Source of the DNA: Streptomyces niveus
GTDB lineage: Bacteria > Actinomycetota > Actinomycetes > Streptomycetales > Streptomycetaceae
NCBI RefSeq assembly: GCF_001723055.1
Contig: NZ_MDCR01000032.1
Coordinates: 1 to 64,000, forward strand
DNA: 64,000 nucleotides
Direction: 5' to 3'
In this document: in pieces, positions 26,405 through 35,363 of the stretch
How positions within the stretch are numbered: position 1 is the first letter of the stretch
Layout: each line of letters begins with the position of its first letter
Made by a program: the position numbers and the translations under genes
The notes under the pieces: generated by a model
Told to the model about the DNA's origin: nothing
Database searches by the model: none
The model's input: only the letters and a program-made list of their open reading frames with translations

Positions 26405-26908
26405 ATGAGCATCTGGTGGTCCCTCCATTTGCGGCGCGAGGCCGCGAGCGTCCCGCTGGCGCGCCGTCTTCTGATCGGCACGATGGAGACCGCGGGCGTC
26501 GACCCCGACATCTCCTTCGACCTGTCCATCGCCCTGACCGAGGCATGCGCGAACGCCGTCGAGCACGGTGGTGGCGGCGGGCACGAGGGTCCCGAGGGGT
26601 CCGGCGTGACGTCCCCGGCGTCGGAGGCGTACCGGGTGACCGCGTATCTGGACGGCGAGAAGTGCCGTATCGAAGTGTCCGACTCCGGGCCGGGGTTCCC
26701 CTCCCGAGGGGCGGAAAGGCGGCCCACCCCGCTTGCTGCCGAGTCCGCCGAGGACGGGCGGGGGCTGTCGCTGATCGAGCAGCTGGCCGACCATGTCCAC
26801 TGGCGCAACCGGCCGGGGCGCGGCGCGGTGATCAGCTTCGACAAGATCCTGAAGTGGCGCGAGGAGACCCCGCTGGTGGCCCTGGGCGGCACGGCCGCCG
26901 GAGTCTGA
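26405..26908 (+). CDS. RsbW-like ATP-binding (anti-sigma type) protein
   Basis: 167 residues. GHKL ATPase motifs: N box LTEACANAVEHGGG, G1 VSDSGPGFP and G2 GRGLSLIEQLAD. Small stand-alone kinases of this kind act as anti-sigma factors or in partner-switching circuits; this one has a Gly-rich loop after the N box. ATG at 26405 follows AGGAGG with 7-base spacing. Monocistronic, ending in a strong terminator. No sigma factor or anti-anti-sigma gene is adjacent, so the partner is unknown. Confidence 0.8.
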   Translation: MSIWWSLHLRREAASVPLARRLLIGTMETAGVDPDISFDLSIALTEACANAVEHGGGGGHEGPEGSGVTSPASEAYRVTAYLDGEKCRIEVSDSGPGFPSRGAERRPTPLAAESAEDGRGLSLIEQLADHVHWRNRPGRGAVISFDKILKWREETPLVALGGTAAGV

Positions 26909-26958
26909 CCGGTCGGGGCACCAGGTTCCCAAGGCCCGGAAGAGACCTCTTACCCGGA

Positions 26959-26991
26959 CGGCCCGGCCGCGCGAGACGCGCGGCCGGGCCG
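26959..26991. terminator. Bidirectional terminator hairpin
   Basis: A perfect 15-bp stem (26959-26973 with 26977-26991) and three-base loop AGA, between the convergent ATP-binding gene and pepP. Confidence 0.8.
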
Positions 26992-27004
26992 ACGGCTGTC
27001 CGGC

Positions 27005-28537
27005 TCAGCCCCGCTCGGTGGCCTTGACGGTGGCCATCCACGCCTCGACGTCGGCGGAGGTACGCGGCAGCCCTGCCGACAGATTCCGGTTGCCGTCCTC
27101 CGTGACCAGGATGTCGTCCTCGATGCGGACGCCGATGCCCCGGTACTCCTCGGGCACCGTGAGGTCGTCCGCCTGGAAGTACAGCCCCGGCTCGACGGTC
27201 AGACACATGCCGGGCTCCAGCGTCCCGTCCACGTACGCCTCCGTGCGCGCGGCGGCGCAGTCGTGGACGTCCAGGCCGAGCATGTGCCCGGTGCCGTGCA
27301 GCGTCCAGCGGCGCTGGAGACCCAGCTCGAGGACGCGCTCGACCGGTCCGTCGAGCAGTCCCCACTCGACGAGCCTCTCGGCGAGCACGCGCTGCGAGGC
27401 GTCGTGGAAGTCCCGGTACTTCGCGCCCGGCTTCACCGCGGCGATACCGGCCTCCTGCGACTCGTACACCGCGTCGTAGATCTTGCGCTGCAACTCGTTG
27501 AACCGGCCGTTGATCGGCAGGGTGCGGGTGACGTCGGCGGTGTAGAGGGTGTGGGTCTCCACGCCGGCGTCGAGCAGCAGCAGATCACCGGAGCGCACGT
27601 CGCCGTCGTTGCGCACCCAGTGCAGGGTGGTGGCGTGCGGGCCCGCGGCGCAGATCGAGCCGTAACCGATGTCGTTGCCCTCGACGCGGGCGCGCAGGAA
27701 GAACGTGCCCTCGATGTAGCGCTCGCTGGTCGCCTCCGCCTTGTCGAGGATCCGTACGACGTCCTCGAAGCCGCGGACGGTGGAGTCGACGGCCTTCTGG
27801 AGCTCGCCGATCTCGAACTCGTCCTTCACGGCGCGCGCTTCGGAGAGATAGACGCGCAGCTCCTCGTCGCGCTCAGCCGTGACCTTGTCGGCCAGCGCGG
27901 CCTCGATGGCCGCGTCGTGCCCGCGGACGGCCCGCACGGGGCCCGTCGCCTCGCGCAGCGCCTGGGCCAGCTCCCGGACGTCCTTCGCGGGCAGGCCGAT
28001 CAGCTGCTCGGCCTCGGCGAGCGAGTGCCGGCGGCCGACCCACAGCTCGCCCTGGCGGCCGTCGAGCCAGAACTCGCCGTTGCCCCGGTTGGAGCGGGGG
28101 GTGAGATAGATCGTCGCCCGGTGGCCGTCGCCGCCGGGCGTCGGCTCCAGCACGAGGACGCCGTCCTCGGTGTGGTCGCCGGTGAGATACGCGTATTCCG
28201 TGGAGGGACGGAAGCTGTACTCGGTGTCGTTGGACCGGGTCTTCAGGCCGCCCGCGGGGATCACCAGACGGTCGCCCGGGAATCGCGCGGACAGTGCGGC
28301 ACGGCGGGCCGCGGTGTGCGACGCCTGTGCGATGGGCTCCAGGTCGTGGAGCTCCGTGTCGGCCCAGCCCGACTTCATGTTCTCGGCCAGCTCGTCGGAC
28401 ACGCTCATGTAAAGGCCGTTCTTGCGCTTCTTGATGGGCTTCTCGGCCGACGCCTCGTCGGCGTCATCGAGCACGGTGTCCTGATCTCCCAGCGATTCCG
28501 GGGTCTCCGGTGTTTCCGGGATGAGCTCCTCGGCCAC
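27005..28537 (-). CDS. pepP: Aminopeptidase P (Xaa-Pro aminopeptidase, M24B)
   Basis: 510 residues. The N-terminal AMP_N domain is at about 70-210 and the catalytic pita-bread domain follows. Metal ligands: Asp in LLLDAGVETHTLYTADVTRT (two Asp), His in HGTGHMLGLDVHD, and Glu in TVEPGLYF and RIEDDILVT. It removes the N-terminal residue before proline. A Glu/Asp-rich N-terminal 50 residues is typical for Streptomyces members. GTG at 28537 has GGAGG about 7 bases upstream. A tandem 15-bp repeat lies in its leader (28559-28588). Monocistronic. Confidence 0.92.
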   Translation of the reverse strand: MAEELIPETPETPESLGDQDTVLDDADEASAEKPIKKRKNGLYMSVSDELAENMKSGWADTELHDLEPIAQASHTAARRAALSARFPGDRLVIPAGGLKTRSNDTEYSFRPSTEYAYLTGDHTEDGVLVLEPTPGGDGHRATIYLTPRSNRGNGEFWLDGRQGELWVGRRHSLAEAEQLIGLPAKDVRELAQALREATGPVRAVRGHDAAIEAALADKVTAERDEELRVYLSEARAVKDEFEIGELQKAVDSTVRGFEDVVRILDKAEATSERYIEGTFFLRARVEGNDIGYGSICAAGPHATTLHWVRNDGDVRSGDLLLLDAGVETHTLYTADVTRTLPINGRFNELQRKIYDAVYESQEAGIAAVKPGAKYRDFHDASQRVLAERLVEWGLLDGPVERVLELGLQRRWTLHGTGHMLGLDVHDCAAARTEAYVDGTLEPGMCLTVEPGLYFQADDLTVPEEYRGIGVRIEDDILVTEDGNRNLSAGLPRTSADVEAWMATVKATERG

Positions 28538-28558
28538 GGTCTGCCTCCTCTGTACGAC

Positions 28559-28588
28559 ATTGGACCTTTCGGGATTGGACCTTTCGGG
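28559..28588. repeat. Tandem 15-bp direct repeat in the pepP leader
   Basis: ATTGGACCTTTCGGG occurs twice in direct succession, ending 22 bases before the pepP start codon. Each copy read leftward contains CCCGAAAGG, so the repeat adds purine-rich patches to the message leader. It could be an operator or a recent slippage duplication. A single DnaA box, TGTGGACAA, lies at 28634-28642. Confidence 0.6.
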
Positions 28589-28674
28589 TCCAGGCCCCAT
28601 CGTATGTCTGTACGGGAGACAGGCCAGGGGGCCTGTGGACAACTCGGAGGGCGGCCGGAGGGCGACAGTCCGCT

Positions 28675-30066
28675 TCAGTCGAAGAGCGCGGCGAGGATCA
28701 CCACATCCTCCGCGTCGGCGCCGGGGGCGGGCTCGTCGAGCCCGTCGGGCAGCACCAGCCGCAGTACGTGGTCGGCGACGGCCCCCGGGTCGTCCCGCAG
28801 GCTCCTGGGCACGCTCGCCGCCGCCGCGTGCAGCCGCGCGAAAGCCCGGTCCATCGGGTCGCCGGTACGCCGCAGCAGCCCGTCCGTGTACAGCAGCACC
28901 GTTTCTCCCGGTGCGGGAGACAGCTCCACGCTCGGCGCCTCCCAGCAGGACAGCATGCCCAGCGGCGCCGACAGCGTCGTCTCGACGAACTCCGTCCGCC
29001 GCTCCCCCACGATCAGCGGTGGCGCGTGACCGGCCCCGGCGAGCAGGATCTTGCGCGGCGCCGGTTCGGCGTAGGCGAAGAGCGCGGTGGCGGTGCGCGC
29101 CGGTTCGGTCAGCCGCAGGAGCAGTTCGAGGTCGGACAGGACGGCGACGGGATCCTCGCCCTCCATCACCGCGTACGCCCGCAGGGAGGCGCGCAGCCGC
29201 CCCATGGCGGCCAGGGCGCTCGGTCCCGACCCGCTCACCGACCCGACGGCGAGCCCCAGCGCACCCTCGGGCAGGGGCAGCGCGTCGTACCAGTCGCCGC
29301 CTCCGCGTCCGTTCGTACGGTGCCGTACGGCGAGCCGTACCCCCGGTACGCGGGGGAGCCGGCTGGGCAGCAGCTCGTCGGCGATCGTGGCCTCACGCGC
29401 GCGGGCGGTCTCCAGCTCCAGGAGGCGCGCCAGATGCTCGGCGGCGTACCGGGCGTAGAGACCCACCAGATGGCGCTGCCTTTCCACCGGTTCGGCGGGT
29501 TCGTCGTAAAACCAGACCGCGGCGCCGATCCGGCCCGCCGTCTCGGATGTCAGGGAGACCGCGTACGTGGCGCGGTAGCCGAGCCTGCGGGCCACGTCGC
29601 GGTGCAGCGGGTCCAGGTCCGGGTCGCCGAGCACGTCGCCGACGGACTCGGCCGCAGCCCTGGGCACTCCGGTGTCGTCGAGGAGCCGTCCGTAGGAGGT
29701 CGCGTCGCGCGGTACGGTCTCCAGCTGGCCGAGATCGGCATGGCTGAGACCGAGTCCGACGGTGGTGCGGGGGATGTGCTCGTCCGCGCGGGGCGCCGGT
29801 TCGAGGACGACCAGGCCGCGCGACGAGCCGACGAGGGCGGCTCCCGCCCGTACGACCTCAGCCACCGCGGCAGCGACCGAGCCTGTCCTGACCAGGCGTT
29901 CCGTGAGCTCGTGGAGGGTGGTCAGATCGGAGACCCAGCCGGCCAGCCGGTCCTGGATCATGACCACGGGCGCACCGGCGGACTCGTCGAGGGGCGGGGC
30001 AGTGTGCGCGGGAGCCGGAACTGCTGAATCGATTCCAGCCACTTTCGGCATGTGCGGAGCGCTCAT
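28675..30066 (-). CDS. GAF - SpoIIE-type PP2C phosphatase, possibly inactive
   Basis: 463 residues. A GAF domain (about 60-215) is followed by a SpoIIE/RsbU-type domain with GRGGGDWYDALPL, LLYTDGLLRR and C-terminal AEDVVILAALFD. The usual second metal motif GDVxGHG reads GSVSGSG, so one Asp and the His are missing (about residue 280). Active enzymes dephosphorylate anti-sigma antagonists in partner-switching. Here catalysis may be lost or altered. ATG at 30066 chosen; the frame extends further upstream without a good start signal. RsbW-like proteins occur at 26405 and 33585. Confidence 0.8.
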   Translation of the reverse strand: MSAPHMPKVAGIDSAVPAPAHTAPPLDESAGAPVVMIQDRLAGWVSDLTTLHELTERLVRTGSVAAAVAEVVRAGAALVGSSRGLVVLEPAPRADEHIPRTTVGLGLSHADLGQLETVPRDATSYGRLLDDTGVPRAAAESVGDVLGDPDLDPLHRDVARRLGYRATYAVSLTSETAGRIGAAVWFYDEPAEPVERQRHLVGLYARYAAEHLARLLELETARAREATIADELLPSRLPRVPGVRLAVRHRTNGRGGGDWYDALPLPEGALGLAVGSVSGSGPSALAAMGRLRASLRAYAVMEGEDPVAVLSDLELLLRLTEPARTATALFAYAEPAPRKILLAGAGHAPPLIVGERRTEFVETTLSAPLGMLSCWEAPSVELSPAPGETVLLYTDGLLRRTGDPMDRAFARLHAAAASVPRSLRDDPGAVADHVLRLVLPDGLDEPAPGADAEDVVILAALFD

Positions 30067-30703
30067 GGCAACCGGCTTTCTGACTGGTGCGTTTCGCGCA
30101 ATAGCATTGCAAACCACCAGGTGATACTGCGCCACTATCAGTGCATCCACATGTACACGCACAACTGAGGCGATGTCCAGCATTGTCCTGGCGGAACTGC
30201 TGGTGTCTGTGCGACGGTTATCTTGGCGAGAAAATGACCCCAGCGCAGTATTCTGCGATCGACTGAGAGGGCTCGACAGGAGACTCCCCGGTGAAGCCCA
30301 GGCGACATCGTGGAGGAGCGTCATCCCGCACGTGATGGGTACGTAAACGGTGACGGACGGGGGCAGTTGGGACTGTCCCGGAACCTGACGGACGGCTTCG
30401 GCGTCTTATCCGTCGTAGCCCGCGCGCCATCCCGGAGTGGTGGGGCTGTCACAGCGAGATCGACAGACCATTGAGTGCGCCACCCGTCGCTACGCGTTAA
30501 CGAAGACACACTGCGTTCGGCCCAGGAGCGGTGAGCCCAGCCGCAGGTTGGCGAAGTCCGGCCGCGCCCCGTCCAAAGGGGCGGCGGAGCGTCGACGACA
30601 TACGTCGACTGTACGCACAGCGATACGCACAGTGAAGCCATGCACACAGATTTTCCGGTGTGGCATGTGGACCTCGGCGTTCAACGGAAAGGAACGAGCG
30701 CTC
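30067..30703. other. Long intergenic stretch, no gene seen
   Basis: 637 bases between the divergent phosphatase and Prim-Pol-like genes. I find no credible coding frame or RNA gene and no convincing promoter. A 9-base unit TACGCACAG repeats with 12-base period at 30612-30620 and 30624-30632. GATA and TATC half-sites flank a 9-base spacer near 30123-30140, before the phosphatase gene. Confidence 0.4.
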
Positions 30704-31387
30704 ATGCGCGAGATCCTCGGAAGGCGACGCAGGCTCCTGTTCAGGCGCAAGGGGATGCCTGCCCCACTCGAAGCGGCACTGACGTGCGCCACGGCATGGC
30801 AGTGGCCCGTACTTCCCGGAGCCGGCCTGAAGACGTCCGGCGGCCGGGGCGACCGTGGCCAGGGCTGCGCCTGCCCGGATCCCGAGTGCGCCGTACCCGG
30901 CGCGCATCCCTTCGACCCCGGTCTGCTGGCCGCGACCACCGACGCGCGCATGGTGCGCTGGTGGTGGGCCAACCGGCCGGCGGCACCGATCGTGATGGCC
31001 ACCGGAGGCACCGCGCCGTGCGCGGTGAGTCTGCCCGCTGCCGCCGGGGAGCGTGCGCTGGTGGCACTGGACCAGATGGGCATGCGCCTCGGCCCGGTCG
31101 TGGCGACCCCCACGCGCTGGTCGCTGCTGGTCGCCCCGTACACCCTGGAGCGGCTCGGTGAGCTGCTCTTCGCCAAGGACTGGGTGCCCAGTTCGCTCCG
31201 CTTCCACGGCGAGGGCGGCTATCTGGTGCTCCCGCCGTCCGAGGCGGTCGGCGGTCAGGTGCGCTGGGAGCGGGCGCCACTGCCCGGGTCGGCGTCGCCG
31301 TGGCTGCCGGACGTCGAGGCGGTCGTGGACGCGCTGGTCGAGGCGAGCACGAGCGCGCCGGACGGCGGCAGCAGGCTCGCGTACTGA
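30704..31387 (+). CDS. Bifunctional primase/polymerase N-domain-like protein (degenerate)
   Basis: 227 residues. The outline of a Prim-Pol N-terminal domain is present: ATAWQWPVLPGAGLKT, a CACPDPECAVPGAHP Cys/His patch and TTDARMVRWWWANRPAAPIVMATGG. Where active members have the acidic VxDxD motif after the TGG turn, this protein reads CAVSLPAAAG without acids. It is therefore probably not a polymerase. Similar short proteins recur in streptomycete cores (memory). ATG at 30704 has AAAGGA upstream. Monocistronic; two inverted repeats follow. Function unknown. Confidence 0.65.
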   Translation: MREILGRRRRLLFRRKGMPAPLEAALTCATAWQWPVLPGAGLKTSGGRGDRGQGCACPDPECAVPGAHPFDPGLLAATTDARMVRWWWANRPAAPIVMATGGTAPCAVSLPAAAGERALVALDQMGMRLGPVVATPTRWSLLVAPYTLERLGELLFAKDWVPSSLRFHGEGGYLVLPPSEAVGGQVRWERAPLPGSASPWLPDVEAVVDALVEASTSAPDGGSRLAY

Positions 31388-31396
31388 ACCCTCGGG

Positions 31397-31434
31397 GGCG
31401 TATGTACGCCCCACGCCGGTGGCGTACATACGCC
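31397..31434. repeat. 14-bp inverted repeat with self-palindromic arms
   Basis: GGCGTATGTACGCC (31397-31410) and GGCGTACATACGCC (31421-31434) are exact reverse complements separated by ten bases, and each arm is itself nearly palindromic. It starts 10 bases after the Prim-Pol-like stop. Confidence 0.6.
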
Positions 31435-31444
31435 ATCCGCATTG

Positions 31445-31473
31445 CCGGGCCGCGCCTGAGAGGTGCGGCCCGG
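31445..31473 (+). terminator. GC-rich hairpin with short T run
   Basis: CCGGGCCGC at 31445-31453 pairs with GCGGCCCGG at 31465-31473, followed by TTT. Likely terminator of the Prim-Pol-like gene. Confidence 0.6.
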
Positions 31474-31615
31474 TTTCCGTGCCGGCTGTCACTCGTACGG
31501 GTGCGAGGGAGCGCGAGTTGTAGGGGAAATGGGCGTGCGGCGCGCCGGGTGGCCCGATTTCGCCGATATCGTCGGCCGACGGTCAAGATCTTTTCGGCAG
31601 CGGCAGGTGGGCCCC

Positions 31616-32134
31616 ATGAATCTCCGTGTGATCGGGCTCGCCGCCGTCGTGGTGTTCACCACCCTGCTCCCGCTGGCCGCCTCGGCGGGTCCCGCGGGCG
31701 GCCCCGCCGGGCACGCGGCGCCCGACGCGCCCCGCGCGGTGCCTCGGGCCCCCGTCATCCAGAAGTCCGGGAACGGTGATGTGAGGGCCGTTGAACGCTG
31801 CGGTCCGGCGCTCACGTCGCGTGACGGGATCGAGGCCCAGACCTGTGTTCTCACCGAGAACGGGGACACCTGGGGCCGTACGTACTACCGGAATGCATCA
31901 GGTGAGGAATTGCGTTCCGTGCTCAGCCTGATGGGGCCCGGCGGACGGACCGTGCAGTCCCACTGCGCGGTACGAGACGGCGGCGAGCCGGGTTCTTGTG
32001 AAACTCCGCGTGAACGCACCGCGGGAAAGCCCGCACGGTACTGGGCGGTCGCGGAGTTCGCTGGAAGTGCCGACGGAACCGGGCCGCTGCTGCTCAGGTC
32101 CGGCAGCAACTCGACTGCTCCGTATGCCAGTTGA
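31616..32134 (+). CDS. Small secreted protein, hypothetical
   Basis: 172 residues with a clear Sec signal: basic start MNLRVIG, hydrophobic core VVVFTTLLPLAA and cleavage around ASAGPAG. The mature part has four Cys (in VERCG, AQTCV, SHCAV and GSCET), which probably form two disulfides. I recognise no domain. ATG 31616 follows AGGTGG. A strong terminator lies about 110 bases downstream. Extracellular role unknown. Confidence 0.7.
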   Translation: MNLRVIGLAAVVVFTTLLPLAASAGPAGGPAGHAAPDAPRAVPRAPVIQKSGNGDVRAVERCGPALTSRDGIEAQTCVLTENGDTWGRTYYRNASGEELRSVLSLMGPGGRTVQSHCAVRDGGEPGSCETPRERTAGKPARYWAVAEFAGSADGTGPLLLRSGSNSTAPYAS

Positions 32135-32243
32135 CATGTCCGGCCGGTTCGCGGAAGCGACCGCCGAGAGGCGCCGCAACGGCGCGACAACCCTGCAGTG
32201 TTCACTCCGAAAATTTCACTGAACACCACCGGAGAACGAAGAC

Positions 32244-32283
32244 GCCCGGTCGCTGGCGACGGGGGATGCACCAGCGACCGGGC
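32244..32283 (+). terminator. Strong hairpin terminator
   Basis: A 13-bp perfect stem, GCCCGGTCGCTGG (32244-32256) with its complement at 32271-32283, and a 14-base loop, followed by TTCT. It lies between the secreted protein gene and the convergent SEC-C gene. Confidence 0.7.
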
Positions 32284-32417
32284 TTCTAGAACGGTAACAA
32301 GAGATCGGCGGTTAGCAAATTCGATCTGATGTATTCGGACAAGAAATTACTTGCCGGTACGGGCAGTTGTGACGACTGTCACCGTGGGCGATGAATTTCT
32401 TGAGCCTTATCTGAGCC

Positions 32418-33398
32418 TCAGCTGAGGGTCACCTGTCGGTTGGTGAGCCCGCCGCGCGCCCGGCGCTCGTCGCCGGTCAGCGGCGCGTCCACCGCGAGGG
32501 CGGCGGTCAGCCGCTCCTGGAGCTCCGCCGCGGGCTTCTCGCAGTCCTCGGCACGCATCGGGCTCGGCAGGTCCCAGACCGGGACCGTGAGCCCGTGCGC
32601 CCGGAAGGAGCCGACCAGCCGGGTCCCCTCGCCGAGGCTCGACGTCCCGGCCGCGTGCAGCCGGGCGAGCGCGTCGAGCAGCTTCTCCTCGGGGTGCGGC
32701 ATGACCCAGCGCAGGTGGTTCTTGTCCGGAGTCTCGCACCAGTACGCGGCGTCCACCCCGGTGAGCTTCACCGTCGGGATCGCGGCGGCGTTGGCGCGCT
32801 CCAGCGACGCGGCCACGTCGGGAGCCGCGTTCTCGGCGTCCGGCACCCAGAACTCGAAGCCCGGGTGGACGACCGGCGCGAACTCGGCCGTGGGGTCCAG
32901 CAGGTCCTGAAGGCGCGGCCCGTCGGCCGGAACGCGCTGTGCGGTGACCGGGTTGCCGGGCTCGGCGTCGAGCGCGCGACGGAGAGTGTCGGCGAGGTCG
33001 CGGCTGAGGTCGCCGGAGGAGGTGTCGTTCTGCAGCGCGAGGAGTACGGAGCCGTCGTCGCGACGCAGCGCGGGCCAGGCCATCGGCAGGACGGTCGCCA
33101 GGGTCACGGACGGTACGCCCTCCGGCAGGCCGCCCTTGAGGGTCAGCTCGGCGGTCGCGGCGGGTACCAGCTCGCGCAGCGCGATCCAGTCGCACTCGCC
33201 GGCCAGCCCCTCGAAGGGGCGCTGGACCAGCTCGGTGACGGCCTGTGCGGCTGCCCGGCCGTGACAGGCCTTGTAGCGGCGGCCCGAGCCGCACGGGCAG
33301 GGCTCGCGGGCCCCCACGACCGGAATCGGCCCGTCCGTGAGCTGAGCTTTCGCGGACTGAGCCTTCGCGGCCTTGGTCTGGGGGCGCTTCTTGGCCAT
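32418..33398 (-). CDS. SEC-C motif protein (DUF5926-type)
   Basis: 326 residues. A Lys/Ala-rich start (MAKKRPQTKAAKAQSAKAQ) is followed at about 32-47 by PCPCGSGRRYKACHG, the zinc-binding SEC-C motif (C-x-C-x8-C-H). The rest is a conserved actinobacterial domain with WVMPHPEEKLLDALARLHA and RLVGSFRAHGLTVPVWDLP. SEC-C motifs bind ribosomes or SecB in other proteins; the role of this family is not known. ATG 33398 is preceded by GGGAGAAG. Monocistronic. Confidence 0.75.
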   Translation of the reverse strand: MAKKRPQTKAAKAQSAKAQLTDGPIPVVGAREPCPCGSGRRYKACHGRAAAQAVTELVQRPFEGLAGECDWIALRELVPAATAELTLKGGLPEGVPSVTLATVLPMAWPALRRDDGSVLLALQNDTSSGDLSRDLADTLRRALDAEPGNPVTAQRVPADGPRLQDLLDPTAEFAPVVHPGFEFWVPDAENAAPDVAASLERANAAAIPTVKLTGVDAAYWCETPDKNHLRWVMPHPEEKLLDALARLHAAGTSSLGEGTRLVGSFRAHGLTVPVWDLPSPMRAEDCEKPAAELQERLTAALAVDAPLTGDERRARGGLTNRQVTLS

Positions 33399-33584
33399 GG
33401 TGGGCTTCTCCCGATAGCGGCAGTGCGGTGTCGGGCGCGAGCCTAGCCGTACCGCGTATCGCCGTGGGCGCAACGCCGGGCAGGGGAGGGCGAGTACGGG
33501 CTCCGCCCGCCGATCCGCCGCCCGTGCCGTTCTTCAGTTCGCGGCCTCGGTACGGGCATCGGCCGGGATCGTGGATCCGGGATG

Positions 33585-34109
33585 TCAGCTCAGGTCGTCG
33601 ACCGCGTCGAAGGTGTCGCCGAAGTCCAGCCCCGGGACAGCGACGCGCGTAGAGAAGTCGTCATGGCGGTGCCCTTCGGTGATGACGAGAACCCACACCG
33701 TGACCTCGCCGGACGTGCTGTCCCGTACGCCCCACTCCTCGGCGAGCGAGGTGATGATGTTCAGTCCCCGGCCGCCGCGCGCGGTGACCGAGGGCGTGGC
33801 GGGAACCGGCCGGGTCGGACCGCCACCGTCCGTCACTTCGACCGTCAGCCGCCCTTCCGGGTCGACCTCCCAGGCCGCGCGTACGTCCCCGTCCCCGATC
33901 TCCGTACGGCCCAGCGGTCTGCCGTGCCGGCAGGCATTGCTGAGCAGTTCGGAGAGGATCAGTACGGCATCGTCGACGACCGCGTCCGACAGCCCTCGGC
34001 CGCGCAGCTCCGCGCGCATCCGATGCCGCGCCTGTCCCACGCCCGCAGGGCCATGGGGAACGGCCATGCTCGACGACGTGGGCACTTCCTGTGCCACCAC
34101 AAACGCCAC
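33585..34109 (-). CDS. RsbW-like ATP-binding protein (anti-sigma type)
   Basis: 174 residues. GHKL motifs: N box LSELLSNACRHGRPLG, G1 VTDGGGPTRP and G2 GGRGLNIITSLAEEWG. Stand-alone kinases of this kind are abundant in Streptomyces and regulate sigma factors. GTG at 34109 has AAAGGAGGT seven bases upstream, which decides it over an in-frame GTG at 34196. C-terminal tail beyond the fold is acidic. Partner unknown; possibly acted on by SpoIIE-type phosphatases (inference). Confidence 0.8.
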   Translation of the reverse strand: MAFVVAQEVPTSSSMAVPHGPAGVGQARHRMRAELRGRGLSDAVVDDAVLILSELLSNACRHGRPLGRTEIGDGDVRAAWEVDPEGRLTVEVTDGGGPTRPVPATPSVTARGGRGLNIITSLAEEWGVRDSTSGEVTVWVLVITEGHRHDDFSTRVAVPGLDFGDTFDAVDDLS

Positions 34110-34271
34110 CCCCGAGACCTCCTTTGCCCCACGCCACGGTGTGAATGCCCCAATGGCCTGGACCGGAAACCGGCCAAGGGAAGGTCGGTGACGCACTCAA
34201 CAGCCTCGAACACGTACCGAACGCGCCGGTGTACTCCGCGTCACCCTCTGTGCTCCCGAATCCCCGACAAG

Positions 34272-35093
34272 TCAGGCAAGGCGTCCCAGTTGGGACAGCA
34301 CCTGTTTGGGGCGGTTGGTGATGATTGCCTCCACTCCGAGGCGCACGCAGAGTTCGACGTCCTCCGGTTCGTTCACCGTCCAGACGTGGACACGGTGGCC
34401 CGCTTTGTGAAGCCGTTCCACATAGCCCGGCTGGTTGCGCACGATGCGGATGCCGGGCCCGGCGATCCGGGCGCCCGCCGGCAGTCGACCGTCGCGCAGC
34501 CGGGGCGAGACGAACTGCATCAGATAGACGGTCGGCAGTTGCGGGGCCGCGTCGGCGATGCGGTGCAGCGACCGGGCCGAGAAGCTCATGATGCGTACGG
34601 GGGACGAGCCGGGCCCCTCGCCGGGCGCCGGGCCGTCGAGTCCGAAGCGCGCCAGCATGTGCAGCAGCCGCTCCTCCACCTGTCCGGCCCAGCGGGTGGG
34701 ATGTTTGGTCTCGATGGCGAGCTCGATGCGCCGGTCGGTGTCGGCGACGAGCTCCAGCAGGCGCTCCAGCGTCAGTACGGAGGTGAGGGAGCGGTCCTTC
34801 CAGTCGGGGCTCTCCTCGCTGTCCATGTTCTCCATCCACGAGCCGAAGTCGAGGGTGGCCAGATCGGCGAGCTCCAGGGCGGAGACGGCGCCGCGTCCGT
34901 TGGAGGTGCGGTTCACGCGGCGGTCGTGTACGCACACGAGGTGCCCGTCGGCGGTCAGCCGTACATCGCATTCCAGTGCGTCGGCGCCGTCCTCGATGGC
35001 CTTCTTGTATGCGGCCAGAGTGTGTTCAGGGGCGTCCTCGGAGGCTCCTCGGTGGGCGACGACCTGGATGCTGTGCTGCCGTGCTTGAGTCAC
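34272..35093 (-). CDS. Glycerophosphodiester phosphodiesterase
   Basis: 273 residues, one GDPD TIM-barrel domain. The active site is evident: VAHRGASEDAPEHT (His, Arg, Glu), ALECDVRLT (Glu, Asp) and VCVHDRRVNRTSNG (His). A later Glu/Lys pair appears in IELAIETKHP. There is no signal peptide, so it is cytosolic. It hydrolyses glycerophosphodiesters to glycerol-3-phosphate. GTG at 35093; the ribosome-binding site is weak. Single gene, divergent from the HtrA-like protease. Confidence 0.9.
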   Translation of the reverse strand: MTQARQHSIQVVAHRGASEDAPEHTLAAYKKAIEDGADALECDVRLTADGHLVCVHDRRVNRTSNGRGAVSALELADLATLDFGSWMENMDSEESPDWKDRSLTSVLTLERLLELVADTDRRIELAIETKHPTRWAGQVEERLLHMLARFGLDGPAPGEGPGSSPVRIMSFSARSLHRIADAAPQLPTVYLMQFVSPRLRDGRLPAGARIAGPGIRIVRNQPGYVERLHKAGHRVHVWTVNEPEDVELCVRLGVEAIITNRPKQVLSQLGRLA

Positions 35094-35363
35094 CCCGCCA
35101 TGGTGTCACCGAGACGGGGTAAGCGTGGGGCGGTGCCCGTTCCGGGACGTCCTGAGGATGCGCCCCGTTTGTCCCGTAATAAAGGATGGCGGGGAGACAC
35201 ACAGCTCCTGCTTACCGTGGCCTGACGTGCTGTGGGAAAAGCTGAGGGCAGCGACGTACGAGAGACGTGTACATGTCGAAGGGCATGTGCCGACACCTGA
35301 ACGCGGCGGAAAACAGCGGAACTCTTGCCGAAGACTGATGTGGAACCTGAGGAGTAAAAGACT

